A DNA stretch of 64,000 nt. Source: Clostridium saccharobutylicum DSM 13864 (GTDB lineage: Bacteria; Bacillota; Clostridia; Clostridiales; Clostridiaceae). Below, piece after piece: positions 37,501-48,658 of the stretch. Under the pieces are notes generated by a model. That model did not search any database. It saw only the letters and a program-made list of their open reading frames with translations, and had not been told where the DNA came from. Where the stretch lies: the NCBI RefSeq assembly GCF_000473995.1, contig NC_022571.1:477501-541500 (forward strand), written 5' to 3'. Position 1 is the first letter of the stretch, and each line of letters begins with the position of its first letter. A program made the translations under genes and the position numbers.

Positions 37501-37917
37501 ATGGGTAAAAAGGCAATTATTAATGTTAAGAGTAGCATTTCTGGAGATGAAGAAGATTTAATAGAGGTAGTGACTCCAGGAAAGTTTTATAAAACGGAAG
37601 AAGGTTTTAAAGTAGAATACGATGAAACAAAAATTTCTGGAATGGAAGACACTCATACTATTATGATAATAAGAGAAAAGTCTTTTGACTTAATAAGAAT
37701 AGGAAGTACAGAAACTACAATGGAATTTAAAAAAAATCATGAATCAATATCTTTATATAAAACGCCATATGGAGTAATGGAGATTTGTATAAATACAAAA
37801 AAATTAGAAATTAATATGACTGATGATGGTGGTACAATAAGTACATTTTATAATTTACATATAGAAGGTCAACAACCATTAAAAACTAAATTAATAGTTG
37901 ATATTAAGGCAGATTAA
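37501..37917 (+). CDS. DUF1934 (YwiB-like) beta-barrel protein
   Basis: A 138-residue cytoplasmic protein of the DUF1934 family, calycin-like beta-barrel by family knowledge (YwiB in Bacillus). Typical text includes KTEEGFKVEYDETKISGMED and a late FYNLHIEGQQP. GGAGGAAGGTA precedes the ATG. No partner or activity is established. A long family B repeat lies 94 bp after the stop. Confidence 0.78.
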   Translation: MGKKAIINVKSSISGDEEDLIEVVTPGKFYKTEEGFKVEYDETKISGMEDTHTIMIIREKSFDLIRIGSTETTMEFKKNHESISLYKTPYGVMEICINTKKLEINMTDDGGTISTFYNLHIEGQQPLKTKLIVDIKAD

Positions 37918-38010
37918 ATTTGTTATAAAAATAATTAAAGATATAAAAAATAACGTTACTATAGATATCTAATTTATAAATTACACTTATGTTTTGAATG
38001 TATATTCAAA

Positions 38011-38193
38011 AGTAGGAGGATTCTTTTGCTCGATTGCTATAGAATATTGCTGTGGATTTCTACCAGTAAAAGTTATTATATTCTTTTACGTTCGCAAGGC
38101 AAGCTTGTGACAAGCAAGAATAAAACAACTTTTATTGCAGAAATGTTTATAACAATGTTTTAATGCAATGCTATGCAAAAGAATCCTCTTACT
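38011..38193. repeat. Family B long-hairpin repeat, copy 5
   Basis: Outer arms 38011-38029 (AGTAGGAGGATTCTTTTGC) and 38175-38193 differ at one position. Inside are GATTGCTATAGA..ATTGCTGTGGATTTCT and partners, and AAAAGTTATTATATTCTT with AAGAATAAAACAACTTTT. It lies 3' of the DUF1934 gene. The rest of the 37918-38410 gap is A+T-rich, with no gene seen. Confidence 0.8.
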
Positions 38194-38410
38194 TTGTAAT
38201 TTGGCGTACATTTCTAAGCTTGAATATAGTTTGGAGTTTGTTTATTTATAGAAAATGAGTATTAACTAAATTTAATGAGTTATTTAATTCGGGTAAATTG
38301 CCATATAAGTTTAAATTCTAAGTAGTTTATGTATAAAAATAAATCATTAGGATTTAAATGGGATTATATTTTTGAATTTATGGGAATAATTAAAAGAAGG
38401 AGGAATCTTT

Positions 38411-38743
38411 ATGATAAGTAAATTAAGATATTTAAAAATATTAAATATGATATGTAATTACTATGGTATTAATCAAAATGAATTTATAGACTTATTGAAA
38501 GTTAGAGAAAATAAATATTTATTATTATTAATTTTAAAAAATAATAAATGTTTAGAATGTGAAATAATTAAAGAAATGTTAAACGTCAAAACAACTAAAA
38601 GTATAAAGAATAACTTGAAGTTAGCAGAGGAAAAATTACTTATAAATAAGGATTTTAGAGAGAGGTATTTTGAAATAGAAGAGAACATAGAGATGAATAA
38701 TAAATTTGATAAAAAAAAACTAGCTATTAATAAAAATATGTGA
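38411..38743 (+). CDS. Hypothetical small protein, possible DnaA-domain-IV-like helix-turn-helix
   Basis: A 110-residue, Lys/Asn/Leu-rich protein with AGGAGG before its ATG, so it is probably real. The middle part, with ICNYYGINQNEFIDLLKVRE and KTTKSIKNNLKLAEEKL, has the spacing of helices seen in DnaA domain IV-like DNA-binding folds, but the diagnostic DHTTV-type residues are absent. I do not assign a function. It sits directly upstream of pyrG; in Bacillus that position is taken by rpoE, which it does not resemble. Confidence 0.55.
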   Translation: MISKLRYLKILNMICNYYGINQNEFIDLLKVRENKYLLLLILKNNKCLECEIIKEMLNVKTTKSIKNNLKLAEEKLLINKDFRERYFEIEENIEMNNKFDKKKLAINKNM

Positions 38744-38803
38744 TATTATAATACCTATGTTATTGAACAACACAAATAGCCCATAATGTATTTTATGGGG
38801 TAA

Positions 38804-40480
<1,677 letters not shown>

Positions 40481-40527
40481 AAATAAAATTTGTTATATTT
40501 TAAAATTTAAAGTATAATAACTTATGT

Positions 40528-40560
40528 GAACTGGTAAATGTTTAAGAACGTTACCAGTTC
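40528..40560 (+). terminator. Hairpin after pyrG
   Basis: GAACTGGTAA (40528-40537) pairs perfectly with 40551-40560. Only AAAATTATATT follows, so termination may be weak or Rho-aided. Confidence 0.6.
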
Positions 40561-40660
40561 AAAATTATATTATTAAACAAAAATAATATAATATAATTTT
40601 AATCTTGCAAATAACTCTTAAATTAAAAACTAGTTAATAATTCAAGTTATTATAGAAATT

Positions 40661-40949
40661 AGGCACATGAAGAGAATAACAAGTCCAAAATGTCATGATT
40701 ATTTCTGATAAGGCAAGGAAGTGGAGTTGTCTCATAGTGGGCTATTAGAGGAATCTGCTAATGTGAGCAGATAAGTGAAAGTCCAAATCTATGATTTGGT
40801 TTCTTGAATTTAGTTAACTCATTTATGAGTTAACCTCATATAAAAATGATTTGGTGTGAATCGCTTACTCAGTGAGCGTATGCGAGTTGAGCTTCATCTG
40901 ATTAAAAATAGGCTTGGCAGGCGGACCAGTTATTTTTTTGAATGTACCT
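40661..40949. repeat. Family A repeat, large structured copy upstream of rho
   Basis: The left end AGGCACATGAAGAGAATAAC, then AAGTCC, is inverted at the right as GGACCAGTTATTTTTTTGAA, then TGTACCT. After the conserved left interior (ATTATTTCTGATAAGGCAAG) come four hairpins in a row: TCTGCT/AGCAGA (40754-40771), CCAAATC/GATTTGG (40783-40799), GTTAACTCAT/ATGAGTTAAC (40813-40834) and CGCTTAC/GTGAGCG (40861-40877). No reading frame fills it. It ends 115 bp before the rho start codon. Confidence 0.75.
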
Positions 40950-41064
40950 AAGTTTAAAATTCATTATCACATCTAAAAATCTTACGATTAACTTTTCCAG
41001 TTTATAAATTTAATTAAAATTTGATTTTTATAGATTAGACAGTCTATAAATTGGAGGTGCAAAT

Positions 41065-42531
41065 TTGACAAGAGAACAATATGAAACCATGACTTTAACG
41101 AATTTAAAAGAAGTCGCTAAAGGATTAGGCATTAAGAATATATCAAAATTTAAAAAGAATGAGTTAGTAGAAGAGATAATAAAAACTTCTCCTAATTCTA
41201 TAGAAAAGGATGGAGTAATTTTAAGGGAAAATATTGCTCCTAAGGTTCAAGAAAACAAAAATACAAATTCACAAATTAATAGAAGTTTTAATAATAATGA
41301 AAATATTAAACCAACCAATAATGGATTTGTAAATACAAGTAATAATGGAAGCGTAAGATCAGACGATGAAATAGCAAAGGCAGAAAAGCAGGAAAACTTA
41401 AAGGAAATGATAAATGAATCCAATACTGCAAAGGGAATTTTAGAGATTTTAGAGAATAATAATTTTGGTTTCTTAAGATGTAAAAATTATTTAACTAGCA
41501 GTGATGATATTTATGTTTCACCATCTCAAATTAGAAGATTTAATTTAAGAACAGGAGATGAAGTTCAAGGTAAAGTAAGAGAAGCAAAGGAAACTGAAAA
41601 ATTTAAGGCATTGTTATTTGTTGAAAGTGTTAATGGAGAACGACCAGAAAAGGCAATTGGAAGAAAATCATTTGAAACATTAACACCAATATATCCTAAG
41701 GAAAGACTAAAATTAGAAACTTCAGATAACAGTGATTTATCATCTAGATTAATGGATTTAATTTGTCCTATAGGTAAGGGACAAAGAGGGATAATAGTTG
41801 CACCACCTAAGGCAGGTAAAACAACTTTGCTAAAAAGGGTTGCTCAAAATGTATCGAAAAATTATCCAGATGTAAAATTAATAGTTTTACTTATAGATGA
41901 AAGACCAGAAGAAGTTACAGATATGAAGAGATCTATAAATGGAGACGTTGTATATTCAACTTTTGATGAAGAACCACAAAATCATGCAAAAGTATCTCAA
42001 ATGGTTTTAGAAAGAGCTAAAAGAATGGTTGAGCAAGGAAAAGATGTAGTTATACTTATGGACAGTATAACTAGATTATCTAGAGCATATAATCTTACAA
42101 TAAATCCAACTGGTAGAACATTATCTGGAGGGCTTGATCCAGGAGCACTAATAATGCCAAAGAAATTTTTTGGAGCAGCAAGAAATGTTGAAGAAGGCGG
42201 AAGTTTAACAATACTTGCAACTGCACTTGTGGAAACAGGCTCAAGAATGGATGATATGATATTTGAAGAGTTTAAGGGAACTGGAAATATGGAAGTTCAT
42301 CTGGATAGAAGATTACAAGAAAGAAGAATCTTCCCAGCTATAGATATTTATAAATCAGGTACTAGAAAAGAAGATTTAATTTTATCTAAGGAAGAGCAAG
42401 AAGTAGCATTCTCAATAAGAAGAACAATGTACAAAGATGGAAATGCAGATGAAGTTACAGAAAATCTTATAAATATGTTGTCCAAGACACGTGATAATAA
42501 AGAATTTGTAAGTATATTTCCTAAGAAATAA
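41065..42531 (+). CDS. rho: Transcription termination factor Rho
   Basis: A hexameric RNA helicase that ends untranslated transcripts. The 488 residues have the Rho N-terminal helical domain (1-40, [20 protein letters not shown]), an Asn-rich low-complexity insertion (about 60-115), the cold-shock-like RNA-binding domain (about 125-185, [15 protein letters not shown]), and the RecA-like ATPase with a P-loop in [12 protein letters not shown]. The start is TTG 41065 after TTGGAGGTG. The insert is common in clostridial and actinobacterial Rho. The long structured repeat in the leader may matter for expression. A hairpin repeat and a bidirectional terminator follow. Confidence 0.96.
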   Translation: MTREQYETMTLTNLKEVAKGLGIKNISKFKKNELVEEIIKTSPNSIEKDGVILRENIAPKVQENKNTNSQINRSFNNNENIKPTNNGFVNTSNNGSVRSDDEIAKAEKQENLKEMINESNTAKGILEILENNNFGFLRCKNYLTSSDDIYVSPSQIRRFNLRTGDEVQGKVREAKETEKFKALLFVESVNGERPEKAIGRKSFETLTPIYPKERLKLETSDNSDLSSRLMDLICPIGKGQRGIIVAPPKAGKTTLLKRVAQNVSKNYPDVKLIVLLIDERPEEVTDMKRSINGDVVYSTFDEEPQNHAKVSQMVLERAKRMVEQGKDVVILMDSITRLSRAYNLTINPTGRTLSGGLDPGALIMPKKFFGAARNVEEGGSLTILATALVETGSRMDDMIFEEFKGTGNMEVHLDRRLQERRIFPAIDIYKSGTRKEDLILSKEEQEVAFSIRRTMYKDGNADEVTENLINMLSKTRDNKEFVSIFPKK

Positions 42532-42533
42532 TA

Positions 42534-42617
42534 AGGCGTGTGAAAATAAATAACAGTCGATTTGTCATGGATATTTTTCATTAGGCAAATAGACTTGTTA
42601 TTTATTTGAATGTACCT
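42534..42617. repeat. Family A repeat, minimal hairpin 3' of rho
   Basis: The 84-base element begins AGGCGTGTGAAAATAAATAA and ends TTATTTATTTGAATGTACCT; the arms pair over about 28 of 32 positions. The loop contains the conserved motif ATATTTTTCATTAGGCAAAT. It starts 2 bp after the rho stop codon. Confidence 0.8.
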
Positions 42618-42621
42618 AAAT

Positions 42622-42665
42622 AAAAAAACGGTGATCATTTTGGTTTTAATGCTCACCGTTTTTTT
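42622..42665. terminator. Bidirectional intrinsic terminator, rho and UgtP-like gene
   Basis: AAAAAAACGGTGA (42622-42634) pairs perfectly with 42653-42665 around 18 bases. It has A-run and T-run on its sides and so serves both the rho transcript and the convergent minus-strand gene. Confidence 0.9.
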
Positions 42666-43788
42666 ATTTCTTTTTAACTTTATTAATTAAATCTTCAGCA
42701 ATGTCAACAATCTTTGTTAATGAATATGTTGATGACAATGATTTTAATTTGACTTTTATTTTAGATAATTCAGCTGGATTTTGTATTAAATTATTTAATG
42801 TATCATTAATTTTGCTTAAATCCCTTATGCATAAAGCATATCCTTCTTTAGTTAGAAAATCTATATTTTCATTTTCTTGACCTGGAATAGCAAAAGGGAT
42901 AATTAGTGGAATATTTTTAACAATAGATTCTGTTACTGTTAAGCCCCCTGGTTTTGAGATTATAACATCACAATAATCCATTAAATAACAAATATCCTTT
43001 GTGAATCCTAAAATATGAAGTTTTTTATTTTTAAATTGATTTTTATTACAGTATTTTGTTAATTTCTCTTTTAAATAATTATTTTTACCACAAACAACTG
43101 TTATCCTCAGTTTGTTAGGATTCTTTAATAATTCCTCTAACACTAGGGAAATAGTATTTAATCCAAGGCTTCCGCTCATAAGTAATAGATTAAAATATTC
43201 ATCATCTTTCAAATCGCGTACATTTGTAACGTCAGTATAAAAGCGATTATTTATAGGAATACCTATAGGATATATTTTGTTAGGATCTACATTTCTATCT
43301 ATTAATGATTGCTTTGTGTAATTACTTCCAGTAATATAAGCATCTACATAATCATCTACATAAAGATAGTGCGCTTTAAAGTCTGTAACTATTAAAATAT
43401 AAGGGGTTTTTAATCCATTCTTTTTTAAATCGGAAATAACACTTATACTAAGGGAATGTGTTGCAATAATTATATCGGGTTTAATCTTATCTATTGATTT
43501 TGATACTTTTCTTCTTGTAACAAAAAAGAGAATTCTTAATAATCTATTAGTCATTTTACTGTCGGTAAAGTTATAAAACCACCCATAGAAGTTAGGGAAT
43601 TTTGAGGCTAAAACTTCATAACCAATTACAATTATATCATTAAGGAATTTGCTGTTTTTAGCTAAAAAATCAAGTTTTGTGATTTCATATTCCGCATTTT
43701 GAAAAGATTCAGAAATTGAATCTGCAGCTTGGTTATGCCCTTGACCTGTAGATGTTGTTAAGATTAAAATCTTTTTCATGAAATTCAC
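42664..43788 (-). CDS. UgtP/MGDG synthase-like glycolipid glycosyltransferase
   Basis: A 374-residue GT28-type glycosyltransferase with an N-terminal MGDG-synthase domain (ILTTSTGQGHNQAADSI, residues about 6-22) and a C-terminal donor-sugar domain with SKPGGLTVTES near 280. Relatives (UgtP, MGDG/DGDG synthases) put glucose or galactose on diacylglycerol at the inner membrane face, making membrane glycolipids and the lipoteichoic acid anchor; an LtaS-type gene is present at 5.8-7.7 kb. The sugar specificity cannot be read from sequence. It is separated from rpmE upstream by a terminator. Confidence 0.88.
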   Translation of the reverse strand: MNFMKKILILTTSTGQGHNQAADSISESFQNAEYEITKLDFLAKNSKFLNDIIVIGYEVLASKFPNFYGWFYNFTDSKMTNRLLRILFFVTRRKVSKSIDKIKPDIIIATHSLSISVISDLKKNGLKTPYILIVTDFKAHYLYVDDYVDAYITGSNYTKQSLIDRNVDPNKIYPIGIPINNRFYTDVTNVRDLKDDEYFNLLLMSGSLGLNTISLVLEELLKNPNKLRITVVCGKNNYLKEKLTKYCNKNQFKNKKLHILGFTKDICYLMDYCDVIISKPGGLTVTESIVKNIPLIIPFAIPGQENENIDFLTKEGYALCIRDLSKINDTLNNLIQNPAELSKIKVKLKSLSSTYSLTKIVDIAEDLINKVKKK

Positions 43789-43949
43789 TCATTTCCATTA
43801 TATTATAATCTATCGTTTATTATATCATTAAAATAATAAGTTATAATTTATATAAATATTATATGTATATATTTCAATCTTAATTGTGTGTAAATATTTT
43901 GGTAAAGAATATTAAATTTTAGTTGGTATTAATATATTATAACTGAAAG

Positions 43950-43975
43950 AAAAAGGGAAAGACAATGTCTTTCCC
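43950..43975 (-). terminator. Intrinsic terminator of rpmE
   Basis: GGGAAAGACA (43955-43964) and TGTCTTTCCC (43966-43975) form a 9-10 bp stem. On the minus strand it is followed by TTTTTC. It lies just after the rpmE stop. Confidence 0.85.
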
Positions 43976-43983
43976 TAAATTTC

Positions 43984-44193
43984 TTACTTGTTGCCAAGGT
44001 TGAATCTCTTGTTGAATTTATCAACTCTTCCACCAACGTCAACAATCTTTTGTTTACCAGTGAAGAATGGGTGGCATTTAGAGCATATTTCAACTTTAAG
44101 TTCTTCTTTAACAGAACCAGTAGTGAAAGTGTTTCCACATGCACACTTAACCACAGTATCATGATGGTATTCTGGATGTATGCCTTCTCTCAT
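43984..44193 (-). CDS. rpmE: 50S ribosomal protein L31, zinc-binding form
   Basis: A 69-residue ribosomal protein of the large subunit. The four-cysteine zinc form is visible: CACGN with a CxC, and CSKCHPF with CxxC. It begins [20 protein letters not shown] and ends with the typical [11 protein letters not shown]. Zinc forms are normally replaced by a Cys-free paralogue under zinc shortage; no paralogue is in the window. GAGGTG upstream on the minus strand is the RBS. A longer overlapping frame is not the gene. Confidence 0.97.
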   Translation of the reverse strand: MREGIHPEYHHDTVVKCACGNTFTTGSVKEELKVEICSKCHPFFTGKQKIVDVGGRVDKFNKRFNLGNK

Positions 44194-44465
44194 TATTTTT
44201 CACCTCTTTCAATTATATAAACTATGTTAATTTCAATAACAACTATTTGATTATATCATAGGGTAAATTTAGCGTCAATATTTTAAACAATAAACTAGAA
44301 TGTTTCTAACTATTAAAATATATAGTTGAAATTTAGTAATGTAAGGATTTTAATAAAAATATATGTAGATGATATAAAACTTAATAGTATAAAAATATCT
44401 TTTTATGACGGGTATTAAATGATATAATCGTTTATGATAACTAAAAAGGAGAGATTACTTTAGAG

Positions 44466-45050
44466 ATGAGTAAATTATATTTTAGATACGGTGCTATGAA
44501 TTCAGGTAAGTCAACTCATTTAATGCAAGTTGCTCATAATTATGAAGAACGTGGAATGAAAGTAATTATCATCAAGCCTAATTTAGACAGTAAGGGTGGA
44601 GATAGACTTGTTTCTAGACTTGGTGTTGATAGAAAGGTAGATTTGTTAATTTCAGAGGATGACAATATTTTTGATATAATCAAAGTATATTTAAATGAAA
44701 ATAGAAAAATAGATTGTATTTTAGTTGATGAAGTACAATTTATGAAAGCTAATCAAATAGATCAATTATTTGAAATAGCAGTTAAGATTGATATACCTAT
44801 TATATGTTATGGATTAAGAACTGATTTTAAGAGAGATGGCTTTGAGGGAAGCACTAGATTATTATTGTTAGCACATAGTATAGAAGAGATGAAAACAATA
44901 TGTGCGTGTGGTAAAAAAGCTATATTTAATGGTAGAAAATTAAATGGGAAGTTTGTATTTGAAGGAGAACAAATTGCAATAGATGAGCAAAACGATGTTC
45001 AATATGAATCGTTGTGTGGAAATTGCTATTACAAATATAAGGAAAAATAA
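44466..45050 (+). CDS. tdk: Thymidine kinase
   Basis: A type II thymidine kinase of the salvage pathway, phosphorylating thymidine with ATP. It has 194 residues. The P-loop is YGAMNSGKSTHLM near the start, the Walker B-like LVDEVQF lies near 90, and the C-terminal zinc site uses CACGK and CGNCYY. AAGGAGAG precedes the ATG at slightly long spacing. The next gene follows after 25 bp and overlaps its likely transcript. The 272 bp gap before it holds no other visible feature. Confidence 0.95.
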   Translation: MSKLYFRYGAMNSGKSTHLMQVAHNYEERGMKVIIIKPNLDSKGGDRLVSRLGVDRKVDLLISEDDNIFDIIKVYLNENRKIDCILVDEVQFMKANQIDQLFEIAVKIDIPIICYGLRTDFKRDGFEGSTRLLLLAHSIEEMKTICACGKKAIFNGRKLNGKFVFEGEQIAIDEQNDVQYESLCGNCYYKYKEK

Positions 45051-45075
45051 CGTAAGGGAGTGGGTGAGTTGAAGA

Positions 45076-46839
45076 ATGAAGAGAAGTAATGTTGGAGGTC
45101 AAGCTGTTATAGAAGGTGTTATGATGAGAGGTAGTAAGAGCTTGGCTACAGCAGTTAGAACTCCAACAGGAAATATAGAGATAGATTTAAAAGATAATAC
45201 ACCTATAACAAAAAAACATAAGATATTAAATATACCTTTTCTTAGAGGTTTTTTTGTTCTTATAGAATCCATGAAAGTAGGCATGGAGTCGTTAAATTAT
45301 TCGGCTTCATTTTTAGAGGATGAGGTTGAAGAACCTTCAAAATTTGAAAAATGGCTTGATAAAAAATTAGGGAAAAGAGCTAATGATGTAATAATGGGTA
45401 CTACAATGTTTGGCTCATTTATTTTTGCAATTGGCCTTTTTGTATTATTGCCTACAGGAATAGCATCGATTTTTAAAGGTATCAATACATCTAATGTGGC
45501 TTTAAATTTAATAGAAGCATGTATAAGAATAGTAATTCTTCTATTATATATGTTTTTAATAAGTAAGATGAAAGATATTTATAGAGTATTTCAATATCAT
45601 GGAGCTGAACATAAAACTATATTCTGTTATGAAGCTATGAAAGAATTAACAGTTGAAAATGTAAAAAAACAATCTAGATTACATCCTAGATGTGGAACAA
45701 ATTTTTTGTTTTTAATAATGTTTGTTAGTATAATAATTTTTTCTTTTACTGGCTGGGGTGGAATAGTTGAAAGATTGATACTAAGAATAGTTCTAATACC
45801 TGTAGTTACAGGCATTAGCTATGAATTGATAAAATGGCTTGGGAAAAATGAAGGGGGAATTGCTAGAATGGTAGCATATCCAGGTTTAAAGCTGCAATTA
45901 TTAACAACAAAGGAACCAGATGATGCTCAAATAGAAGTTGCTATTGCAGCATTAAAGGCAGCAGAAGGTATTAAAGATCCAAATAAGACAATTGAGGAAT
46001 TAATAAATACAGGTACAATGACATTAAAGGATAAAGGTATTGATACGGCAAGATTAGATGCTGAATTGTTACTTGGAAATGTAATTAAAAAGAATAGAAT
46101 ATATTTAATTACGAATAAAGAAGAAGAAGTAACTAAAGAAAAAGCAGATAAGTATTTTGATTTAATTGAAAAACGTAGAAACAAAATGCCAGTTAAATAT
46201 ATTTTGAATGAATGTGAATTTATGGGAATAGATTTTTATGTTGAAGAAGGTGTATTAATTCCAAGAGGCGATACAGAGATACTGGTTAATGAAGTTCTTA
46301 AAAATATAGAAGAAGATGAAGAAAAGAAGGTTTGTGACTTGTGTTGTGGTTCTGGTGCTATTGGCATATCGTTAGCTCATCTTAGAAAAAATATAAAAGT
46401 GGATTTGATTGATTATTATCCTATTCCACAGAAAGTTACTAAAATTAATATAGAAAAGAACAATGTGGTAGATAGAACTTCATTTATAAAAAGTGATTTA
46501 TTAAATGAAGCAATAGAAAATGAAAGAAAATATGATATTATAGTTTCTAATCCTCCTTATATAGAGGAAGAGGAAATAAATAATCTTATGGATGATGTTA
46601 AAAAATATGAACCTCATACGGCTTTAAATGGTGGAATTGATGGTTTGAATTTTTATAGAAAGATAGTTGAACAAAGTAAAAAAGTATTAAATGATAATGG
46701 AATATTAGCATTTGAAATAGGCTATAATCAAGGTGAGGCAGTAAGCTTATTAATGAAAGAAAACAATTTTAAAGATGTTAAAGTAATTAAGGATTTTGCA
46801 AGTCTTGATAGAGTTGTTATTGGTCAGTTGATTGATTAA
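45076..46839 (+). CDS. prmC: Fusion: DUF1385 (YqhQ-like) membrane protein + PrmC release-factor methyltransferase
   Basis: One uninterrupted frame of 587 residues joins two families. Residues 1-300 are DUF1385: GGQAVIEGVMMRG at the start, several membrane segments (about 108-130, 145-165, 210-230, 235-250), and YHGAEHKTI with RLHPRCGTNF. Residues about 300-587 are PrmC: SAM-binding VCDLCCGSGAIGIS and the active site NPPY at 492-495. PrmC methylates Gln of the GGQ motif in release factors, and prfA is the next gene. Membrane tethering of the methyltransferase is implied. I recall this fusion from other clostridia. It probably shares a transcript with tdk and prfA. Confidence 0.92.
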   Translation: MKRSNVGGQAVIEGVMMRGSKSLATAVRTPTGNIEIDLKDNTPITKKHKILNIPFLRGFFVLIESMKVGMESLNYSASFLEDEVEEPSKFEKWLDKKLGKRANDVIMGTTMFGSFIFAIGLFVLLPTGIASIFKGINTSNVALNLIEACIRIVILLLYMFLISKMKDIYRVFQYHGAEHKTIFCYEAMKELTVENVKKQSRLHPRCGTNFLFLIMFVSIIIFSFTGWGGIVERLILRIVLIPVVTGISYELIKWLGKNEGGIARMVAYPGLKLQLLTTKEPDDAQIEVAIAALKAAEGIKDPNKTIEELINTGTMTLKDKGIDTARLDAELLLGNVIKKNRIYLITNKEEEVTKEKADKYFDLIEKRRNKMPVKYILNECEFMGIDFYVEEGVLIPRGDTEILVNEVLKNIEEDEEKKVCDLCCGSGAIGISLAHLRKNIKVDLIDYYPIPQKVTKINIEKNNVVDRTSFIKSDLLNEAIENERKYDIIVSNPPYIEEEEINNLMDDVKKYEPHTALNGGIDGLNFYRKIVEQSKKVLNDNGILAFEIGYNQGEAVSLLMKENNFKDVKVIKDFASLDRVVIGQLID

Positions 46840-46896
46840 ATATAAAAAAATATGATATAATATAGAAATGCGAAAAATAAAGTACGGAGTGATTAG

Positions 46897-47982
46897 ATGT
46901 TATTATTAGATAAATTAGAGTTTATAGAAAATAAATATGACGAATTATCAGTTAAAATTAGTGATCCATCTATTATGCAAAATCAAAATGAATGGAGAAA
47001 GCTTTGTAAAGAACATGCTGATCTTGAAGTTATAGTAAATAGTTACAGAGAATATAAAAAAGTAACTGAAGACTTACAAGCTAATAAGGAAATGCTAAGT
47101 GGTGAAAGTGACAAAGAAATGAGAGAAATGCTAAATGAAGAAATTTCTGACCTTACTAGCAGAGAGCAAGAATTAGAAAATGAAATACAAGTTTTATTAT
47201 TACCTAAAGATCCTAATGATGAAAAGAACGTGTTTGTTGAAATAAGAGGTGGTGCTGGTGGTGAAGAAGCGGCGCTATTTGCATATAATTTGTTTAGAAT
47301 GTATACAAGATATGCAGAAACTCAAAGATGGGCTGTTGAGATCATGAGTTTAAATGAAACAGATCTTGGTGGGTTCAAAGAAGTTGTATTTATGATTAAA
47401 GGTCATGGTGCATATTCAAAGTTAAAATATGAAAGTGGAGTACATAGAGTTCAAAGAGTTCCAGATACTGAATCTAGTGGAAGAATCCATACATCAACTG
47501 CTACTGTAGCAGTACTTCCAGAAGTTGATGATGTTGAAATAGAAATTGCGGATAAAGATATTAGAATAGATGTATTTAGAGCTTCAGGAAATGGAGGACA
47601 ATGTGTTAATACTACAGATTCAGCTGTTAGAATTACGCATTTACCAACTGGACTTGTAGTTTCATGTCAAGATGAAAAATCACAATTGAAAAATAAAGAA
47701 AAAGCTATGAAAGTCTTAAAATCTAGACTTTATGAAGCAGCAGAAAAAGAAAGAGCTGATGGAATAGCAGAGGATAGAAAGAGCCAGGTTGGTACTGGTG
47801 ATAGAAGTGAAAGAATAAGAACTTATAATTATCCACAAGGAAGAGTTACTGATCATAGAATTGGATTAACTTTATATAAATTAGAAACATTCTTAAGTGG
47901 TGACATCGATGAAATGATAAATGCATTAATTACAGCAGACCAAGCTGAGAAGATGAAGCAAATGGGAAACACACAAATGTAA
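46897..47982 (+). CDS. prfA: Peptide chain release factor 1
   Basis: RF1 reads UAA and UAG stop codons and triggers peptide release. It has 361 residues. GGQ is at 233-235 in GNGGQCVN, the target of PrmC encoded just upstream. [17 protein letters not shown] (domain 2) and [14 protein letters not shown] are typical RF1 sequences. CGGAGTG precedes the ATG. A hairpin terminator follows within 40 bp. Confidence 0.97.
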   Translation: MLLLDKLEFIENKYDELSVKISDPSIMQNQNEWRKLCKEHADLEVIVNSYREYKKVTEDLQANKEMLSGESDKEMREMLNEEISDLTSREQELENEIQVLLLPKDPNDEKNVFVEIRGGAGGEEAALFAYNLFRMYTRYAETQRWAVEIMSLNETDLGGFKEVVFMIKGHGAYSKLKYESGVHRVQRVPDTESSGRIHTSTATVAVLPEVDDVEIEIADKDIRIDVFRASGNGGQCVNTTDSAVRITHLPTGLVVSCQDEKSQLKNKEKAMKVLKSRLYEAAEKERADGIAEDRKSQVGTGDRSERIRTYNYPQGRVTDHRIGLTLYKLETFLSGDIDEMINALITADQAEKMKQMGNTQM

Positions 47983-47991
47983 TAATTACTC

Positions 47992-48026
47992 AGAAAGCCT
48001 TGCATAAAATATGTAGGGCTTTCTTT
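47992..48026 (+). terminator. Intrinsic terminator of prfA
   Basis: AGAAAGCC at 47992 pairs with GGCTTTCT ending at 48024; a short T-rich stretch (TTTC) follows. Stem 8 bp, loop about 17 bases. Confidence 0.65.
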
Positions 48027-48050
48027 CAAGAGTAATTAGGAGGAATGAGC

Positions 48051-48638
48051 ATGGATATATATACGGCTGTAAAAAAAGAAAAAAAACATTTTAAAACATT
48101 CTTAGTCACTATGTTTATTATTTCAATCATTCTTCCTGTTGCATTAATATTAACAGGATTAACAAATGCATTTTATATAGGATATTTAATCTTTGTAGAA
48201 TTTCTAATAGTTATAGCTGTTATAATTAGATTTAATTCATATAGTGTCGAGTATAGGTGCATGAATAATAAGTTAATATTTAAAACAGGTATTTTCACTA
48301 GGGAATATTTAATTATATGTGATAGAGTTGTTTTGGTACATACCAATAAATCAGATTATGATTTAGAAATTGTAATTATTACAAATGTAGCTTTTAAAAA
48401 TAAGGCTTTAAGGAAAGTAGAGAGTGATTTTCTAAAGAGATATCCACAAGTTAACAAAGAATTTAAAAGAATTAAACAATTGAATCCTGAAAAAAATTAT
48501 TATTTTCAACTTATAAGAATAGGCGGATTAAAAAAATATTTATTACTAGATTGCATATATAAGAACTGTGTTAAAGCTATATATACTGATGACAGTATAC
48601 AGAACATAAAAATAGCAAGGGGGCAGACTATAGTCTAG
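48051..48638 (+). CDS. Small membrane protein, hypothetical
   Basis: 195 residues with two adjacent membrane segments (about 18-38 and 43-63), then a soluble C-terminal part whose alternating pattern (FKTGIFTREYLIICDRVVLVH) resembles a bacterial PH-like domain. That fold guess is weak. ATG 48051 follows AGGAGG at 48038-48043; the ATG at 48045 is too close to it. It is 20 bp upstream of the Sua5-type gene and probably co-transcribed. The function is unknown. Confidence 0.7.
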   Translation: MDIYTAVKKEKKHFKTFLVTMFIISIILPVALILTGLTNAFYIGYLIFVEFLIVIAVIIRFNSYSVEYRCMNNKLIFKTGIFTREYLIICDRVVLVHTNKSDYDLEIVIITNVAFKNKALRKVESDFLKRYPQVNKEFKRIKQLNPEKNYYFQLIRIGGLKKYLLLDCIYKNCVKAIYTDDSIQNIKIARGQTIV

Positions 48639-48658
48639 TAAGAAAGAAGGTAAAATCT

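Noticed and set aside
37322-37516. 64-codon minus-strand frame
   Set aside because: Low-complexity A+T-rich DNA overlapping the ends of two real genes.
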